A DNA stretch of 16,810 nucleotides from Kouleothrix aurantiaca (lineage in GTDB: Bacteria > Chloroflexota > Chloroflexia > Chloroflexales > Roseiflexaceae). The DNA lies in the NCBI GenBank assembly GCA_001399705.1, contig LJCR01000018.1:1-16810 (forward strand). The letters are read 5' to 3'. Of this stretch, positions 13,400 to 16,810 are shown piece by piece. The position numbers were made by a program, and so were the translations under genes. The notes beneath the pieces are model-generated. The model was not told where the DNA came from and searched no databases. It saw only the letters and a list, made by a program, of their open reading frames with translations. Within the stretch, counting starts at the first letter, position 1. The number at the start of each line of letters is the position of its first letter.

Positions 13400-13684
13400 G
13401 TGCGCGATGAGCAGCTTTGTCACTTGCTAGACTGTCTCGTCAGCAAAGAGACATTGAGCGAGTTCTTCGCGAAGAATGGCATCGATCGCGAGGCATTGGA
13501 TCGCTGCGTCTGCAGATCCTGTGCTGAGCGACTTGTTCCACCCGCGAAGGCAGGCGGGCGGCAATTGGAACCCACCTCGTTCGGCCATGACCGTACGGAT
13601 TTACTGGCACAGCCGGAAGCACGCGCGCTGGTCGATCTCCTTGTCGAAGTACTCAAGCGAGCACGGGAGCAGCCATCTTCATGA
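13400..13684 (+). CDS. Unrecognised ORF, possible gene fragment
   Basis: A GTG-started frame of 94 residues, with an opening section (QLCHLLDCLVSKETLSEFFAKNG) that looks like real helical protein and a Cys pair (CVCRSC) near residue 36. Similar-looking sequence ([12 protein letters not shown]) continues upstream of the GTG in the same frame to about 13366, exactly where the kinase remnant on the other strand ends. This suggests a fragment joined there rather than a complete gene. No ribosome site is seen and I cannot name a family. It may be a chance ORF. Confidence 0.25.
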   Translation: MRDEQLCHLLDCLVSKETLSEFFAKNGIDREALDRCVCRSCAERLVPPAKAGGRQLEPTSFGHDRTDLLAQPEARALVDLLVEVLKRAREQPSS

Positions 13685-14015
13685 TATACCGTGCTCGCTC
13701 GAACACCATCTGAGCGTCTAGGCTGAGCGTAGTGACACAAATGAGAGGCGATCGAGCATCGAGCGGGAGCAACTGCTTGTACCAGCCCTGAATGCTTTCG
13801 AATTGTTCTTGCGGCAACCCTGCACCCCCACTGCTGCTGCGACAGCGATGGGGGTGCGGGCTGTCTACCGCAGAATCGTTTTGAGAGCATGTATGCTTCA
13901 GAATGGATCCACAGGCTATTTTACGCATCCCACATAGGCCAGATGGCGGGTATCCACGTGCGGCGCACCGCGCTACCATAGTCTCGTACTCAAGCAAGAC
14001 GAAAGGAGCTTATCC
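13685..14015. other. Intergenic stretch before the copZ gene
   Basis: No convincing intact gene is seen. Minus-strand positions about 13830-13653 read like a protein tail (QEQFESIQGWYKQLLP, then a stop), possibly degenerate coding sequence. A 9-bp stem, GCACCCCCA (13822-13830) with TGGGGGTGC (13849-13857), has an 18-nt loop. The copZ promoter must lie here, but I see no clear -35/-10 pair and no CTCAG repeats at 11-bp spacing. Confidence 0.4.
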
Positions 14016-14258
14016 ATGTACCGTTTCAAGGTTGAAGATATGAGCTGTGGTGGCTGCGCGGCGTCCGTGCGCAAGGCCGTGCTGCGTGTCCCTGGTGTCC
14101 GAACTATCGACGCTGACCCGGCCAGCAAAGACGTCGTGGTAGATGCGTCGACGGACGTGACTCGCGAGGCGATCGTCGCTGCCATCAACAAGGCAGGCTA
14201 CAGCAAGATCGCTGTGCTGGACGAGCGGCAGGCCACTGGGGTTGCCGCGGCGAACTAG
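14016..14258 (+). CDS. copZ: CopZ-like copper chaperone (HMA domain)
   Basis: The 80-residue protein is a single heavy-metal-associated domain. MSCGGC (residues 9-14, Cys 11 and Cys 14) is the Cu(I)-binding loop, followed by SVRKAVLRVPGV and a closing AAINKAGY. It carries Cu(I) in the cytoplasm to the CopA ATPase encoded downstream. AAAGGAG lies 7 nt before the ATG. It opens the plus-strand group copZ, thioredoxin, copA. Confidence 0.9.
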   Translation: MYRFKVEDMSCGGCAASVRKAVLRVPGVRTIDADPASKDVVVDASTDVTREAIVAAINKAGYSKIAVLDERQATGVAAAN

Positions 14259-14372
14259 GACGGCGGTCAAGCATTGAATTTCCTGGTACCGCATGGGCTA
14301 CTGCGATCATAGCAGCGACCGAACCGATCACTGCCCAGCCGTCCGCCACAACAGCAGTTACGGGGCAACCTT

Positions 14373-14708
14373 ATGAGCAAGCCAATCACACTCACCGACG
14401 CCGATTTCGAGCGCACCGTGCTCCAATCCGATCTACCGGTCGTCGTCGATTTTGGAGCGCCGTGGTGCCCACCCTGCCGCGCGGTTGCCCCCATCCTGGA
14501 GGGGCTGGCGGGCGAGTACGCGGGCCGTCTGACCGTCGCAACGGTCAATATCGACGAGCAGCCGCGCTGGGCGACCACGTTCGGCGTGACGGGGCTGCCG
14601 ACGCTGATCTTCTTCAAGCAGGGCCACGAGGTGCAGCGCGTTCGCGGCGCGGCGCCGAAACCTGCGCTGAAACAAGCCTTCGACGCAGTGTTGGCAAATG
14701 AAACATAG
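14373..14708 (+). CDS. Thioredoxin with WCPPC active site
   Basis: The 111-residue protein has the full thioredoxin fold: VVVDFGAPWCPPC with Cys 32 and Cys 35, the buried-acid region, and the cis-Pro in TGLPTLIFF (Pro 76). The usual active site is WCGPC; the WCPPC variant should shift the redox potential. No signal peptide is present, so it acts in the cytoplasm. It lies between the chaperone and the copper ATPase, where it may keep CXXC metal sites reduced. The ribosome site is weak (CGGGGC, about 6 nt before ATG). Confidence 0.92.
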   Translation: MSKPITLTDADFERTVLQSDLPVVVDFGAPWCPPCRAVAPILEGLAGEYAGRLTVATVNIDEQPRWATTFGVTGLPTLIFFKQGHEVQRVRGAAPKPALKQAFDAVLANET

Positions 14709-14766
14709 GCGATAGCACATCCGTTGCTTTGCAGCGAAGCATGGCGACAGGTGTCGGCGGCGAGTG

Positions 14767-14798
14767 GACGGAGGGCGTGCTGATGCGCGCCCTCCGTC
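14767..14798. terminator. Strong hairpin after the thioredoxin gene
   Basis: Perfect 11-bp arms, GACGGAGGGCG (14767-14777) and CGCCCTCCGTC (14788-14798), surround a 10-nt loop. It lies about 60 bp after the thioredoxin stop codon and separates it from copA. There is no T run. Confidence 0.65.
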
Positions 14799-14957
14799 GT
14801 CGTCTCGGAGCAGCGGCGCTCGCTATCACGCGCGTACTCGTAGAGCTCATCCGCTACTTGCCCCACCGCGACTAGGCCATTCGGCGGGTAGGCATGCCGA
14901 GCAGCGCGCGGTACGATATCTTCAGAATTCAGAGAGCCAGAAGGAGTAAACCATATC

Positions 14958-16810
14958 ATGGCCACCAAACAACTTACCCTGCCGGTCACGGGCATGACCT
15001 GCGCCTCGTGCGCCAGCCGGATCGAACGCGGCCTGAAGAAGGTCAGCGGCGTCGAGACGGCGCAGGTCAACCTGGCGAGCGAGCAGGCCACCGTTACCTA
15101 TAACCCGCAGCAGGTCCAGCCACAGGAGCTGGTTGCCGCAGTCGAAAACAGCGGCTATGGTGTCATCTCCGACCAGGTTGAATTTCCTGTGACGGGCATG
15201 ACCTGCGCCTCGTGCGCCAGCCGGATCGAGCGAGCGCTCAAGAAGACTGACGGCGTGCTCAATGCCAGCGTCAATCTGGCGACCGAGCGCGCAAGCGTGA
15301 CGTATGCGCCGGGCGTTGCGGACTTCGCCTCGTTCAAGACCGCCGTCGAGGGCGCCGGCTATGGCGTCATCGAGCCGGCGCGCGAGGAAGCCGCGGACGG
15401 GGAGGACGTCGAGGCGGCGGCGCGCCGGGCCGAGCTGGCCGACAAGCGCCGCAAGCTGATCGTGGCGATCGCCTTTGGCCTGCCGCTGTTCCTGCTCTCA
15501 ATGGCGCGCGACTTCGGCCTGATCGCGCCCTGGCTGACACCGTTCTGGGCGGCCAACGAGGCGCTGATGGAAGCCGGTGGTGGGCACGCCGAGGGCGTGA
15601 GCACACTGCTCCACTACCCGGCCCGCGCTGACTACCTCAACTGGCTGTTCCTGCTGCTGGCCACGCCAGTGCAGTTCTACAGCGGGCGCGATTTCTATGT
15701 CCACGCCTACCGCGCACTCAAGGCGCGCACGGCCAATATGGACACTCTGATCGCACTGGGCTCGTCGGCGGCCTACCTCTACAGCGTCGCGCTGCTGCTG
15801 TTCGGCATCGCCGGCCACGTCTACTTCGAGACCGCCGCGGTGATCATCGCGCTGATTCTGGTCGGTAAGTACCTGGAAGCGCGTGCGAAGAGCCAGACCA
15901 GCGCGGCGATCAAGGCGTTGATCGGTTTACAAGCCAGGACCGCGCGGGTGCTGCGCGGCGGGGTGGAGACCGAGGTGCCGCTGGCCGAGGTCCGGGTCGG
16001 CGACATCGTCAGCGTCCGGCCGGGCGAGAAGGTGCCGGTCGACGGCGTGATCGTGAGCGGCCAGTCGTCGCTGGACGAAAGCATGTTGACCGGCGAGAGC
16101 ATGCCCGTTCTGAAGCGTACGGGCGACGCGGTCATCGGTGCAACGCTCAACAAGACTGGCGCGTTCCAATTCCGCGCCACGCGTGTCGGCAAGGACACGG
16201 CGCTGGCGCAGATCGTGAAACTGGTGCAGCAGGCCCAGGGCTCCAAGGCGCCGGTGCAGCGCCTGGTGGACAGAGTCTCGTCGGTGTTCGTGCCAGTCGT
16301 CATCGGCATCGCGCTTGTGACGTTCGTGGCCTGGTATCTGATCAGCGGCGACTTCACGCAGGCGATGATGTTCGCGGTGGCAGTGCTGGTGATCGCCTGC
16401 CCCTGCGCACTCGGGCTGGCGACCCCCACGGCGATCATGGTTGGGACGGGCACAGGCGCGGCACACGGCATCCTGATCAAGAACGCCGAGGCGTTGGAGC
16501 GTGCCAGCGGCCTGAGCACCGTCATATTTGACAAGACCGGCACGATCACCGAAGGGCGGCCAGCGGTAACGGATGTTGCCAGCAGCATGGCGACCGACGA
16601 GTTGCTGCGGCTGGCAGCGAGCGTCGAGCGAAGCTCGGAGCACCCGCTGGGCGAGGCAATCGTGCGAGCGGCCAAGGAGCGTGGTATCGACCTCGTTCAG
16701 CCGGAGGACTTCGCGGCGCTGGCTGGTCAGGGCGTGCGCGCAACGGTCGAGGGTCGGCACGTCCTGATCGGCTCGCCGCGCCTGATGCGCGAGCAGGGAA
16801 TCGATGTGAC
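14958..16810 (+). CDS. copA: CopA-type Cu(I)-exporting P1B ATPase, 3' end beyond window
   Basis: 617 codons are visible without a stop. Two N-terminal HMA domains each carry GMTCASC (Cys 15/18 and Cys 83/86). Membrane helices follow, then the actuator TGE (378-380), the transport-site CPC (481-483) in the sixth helix, the phosphorylation motif DKTGT (Asp 525) and the nucleotide-domain SEHPLG (His 562). These define a PIB-1 copper ATPase that pumps Cu(I) out of the cytoplasm at the cost of ATP. AAGGAG (14941-14946) lies 11 nt before the ATG. The ATP-binding GDG hinge and last helices lie beyond 16810. It is the likely target of the CopZ-like protein upstream. Confidence 0.95.
   Translation, partial: MATKQLTLPVTGMTCASCASRIERGLKKVSGVETAQVNLASEQATVTYNPQQVQPQELVAAVENSGYGVISDQVEFPVTGMTCASCASRIERALKKTDGVLNASVNLATERASVTYAPGVADFASFKTAVEGAGYGVIEPAREEAADGEDVEAAARRAELADKRRKLIVAIAFGLPLFLLSMARDFGLIAPWLTPFWAANEALMEAGGGHAEGVSTLLHYPARADYLNWLFLLLATPVQFYSGRDFYVHAYRALKARTANMDTLIALGSSAAYLYSVALLLFGIAGHVYFETAAVIIALILVGKYLEARAKSQTSAAIKALIGLQARTARVLRGGVETEVPLAEVRVGDIVSVRPGEKVPVDGVIVSGQSSLDESMLTGESMPVLKRTGDAVIGATLNKTGAFQFRATRVGKDTALAQIVKLVQQAQGSKAPVQRLVDRVSSVFVPVVIGIALVTFVAWYLISGDFTQAMMFAVAVLVIACPCALGLATPTAIMVGTGTGAAHGILIKNAEALERASGLSTVIFDKTGTITEGRPAVTDVASSMATDELLRLAASVERSSEHPLGEAIVRAAKERGIDLVQPEDFAALAGQGVRATVEGRHVLIGSPRLMREQGIDV
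14988..15229 (+). repeat. Exact 38-bp direct repeat in the two HMA domains of copA
   Basis: Positions 14988-15025 and 15192-15229 are identical over 38 bp and encode [12 protein letters not shown]. They lie 204 bp (68 codons) apart, so recombination between them would remove or add one HMA domain in frame. Confidence 0.85.

Noticed and set aside
13710..13727. Two CTGAG cores upstream of copZ as a fifth regulon site
   Set aside because: They are 13 bp apart, not 11, only two are present, and no -10 box lies at the required distance.

Overview
The window reads as a GC-rich chromosomal segment from a bacterium with a single-membrane-like, lipoprotein-rich cell surface. From the style of several proteins (Lgt with GRFGC, YHS-CCAHH membrane protein, two-domain multicopper oxidase, paired SHOCT proteins) I lean towards Chloroflexota, but this is a judgement from memory of families, not a search result. 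Nearly everything right of position 2726 belongs to a copper/heavy-metal handling island. No rRNA, tRNA or CRISPR is visible.

Layout. Positions 1-690 hold the broken 3' end of a hybrid histidine kinase/response regulator gene. Positions 923-2720 are a complete ISL3-family insertion sequence with 25-bp ends (24/25 matching) and no visible 8-bp target duplication; its right end lies 5 bp from the stop codon of the first island gene, so it marks the island edge. Positions 2726-12949 are a run of minus-strand genes: a YVTN beta-propeller lipoprotein, prolipoprotein diacylglyceryl transferase (lgt), an Ig-like anchored protein with a Met-rich patch, a diheme cytochrome b, a two-domain multicopper oxidase, a YHS/CCAHH membrane protein, a cyclopropane-fatty-acid synthase, a 34-residue membrane peptide, DUF302, a Met-rich double DUF305 protein and two paralogous SHOCT membrane proteins. 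Positions 13061-13367 are the frameshifted tail of a histidine kinase. From 14016 the genes turn to the plus strand: a CopZ-like chaperone, a WCPPC thioredoxin and a CopA-type Cu(I) ATPase cut by the window end.

How they fit together. CopZ passes Cu(I) to CopA for export. Outside the membrane the multicopper oxidase can oxidise Cu(I), and Met/His-rich proteins (DUF305, SHOCT, tails of the YVTN protein and oxidase) can bind it. Lgt would lipidate the YVTN protein, and CFA synthase would alter the lipids of a stressed membrane. The cytochrome b suggests a redox link to quinones that I cannot define further.

Most notable signal. Four minus-strand promoters (5026-5079, 6954-7007, 8986-9039, 10751-10804) carry the same element: four tandem copies of a CTCAG-type core at exactly 11-bp spacing, with the -10 hexamer always starting 15 nt after the start of the last copy and no separate -35. 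This is the layout expected of an OmpR/PhoB-family activator. It ties lgt, the cytochrome b pair, the YHS/oxidase pair and the peptide/CFA pair into one apparent regulon. The regulator itself is not in the window, and a ruined sensor kinase lies in the island.
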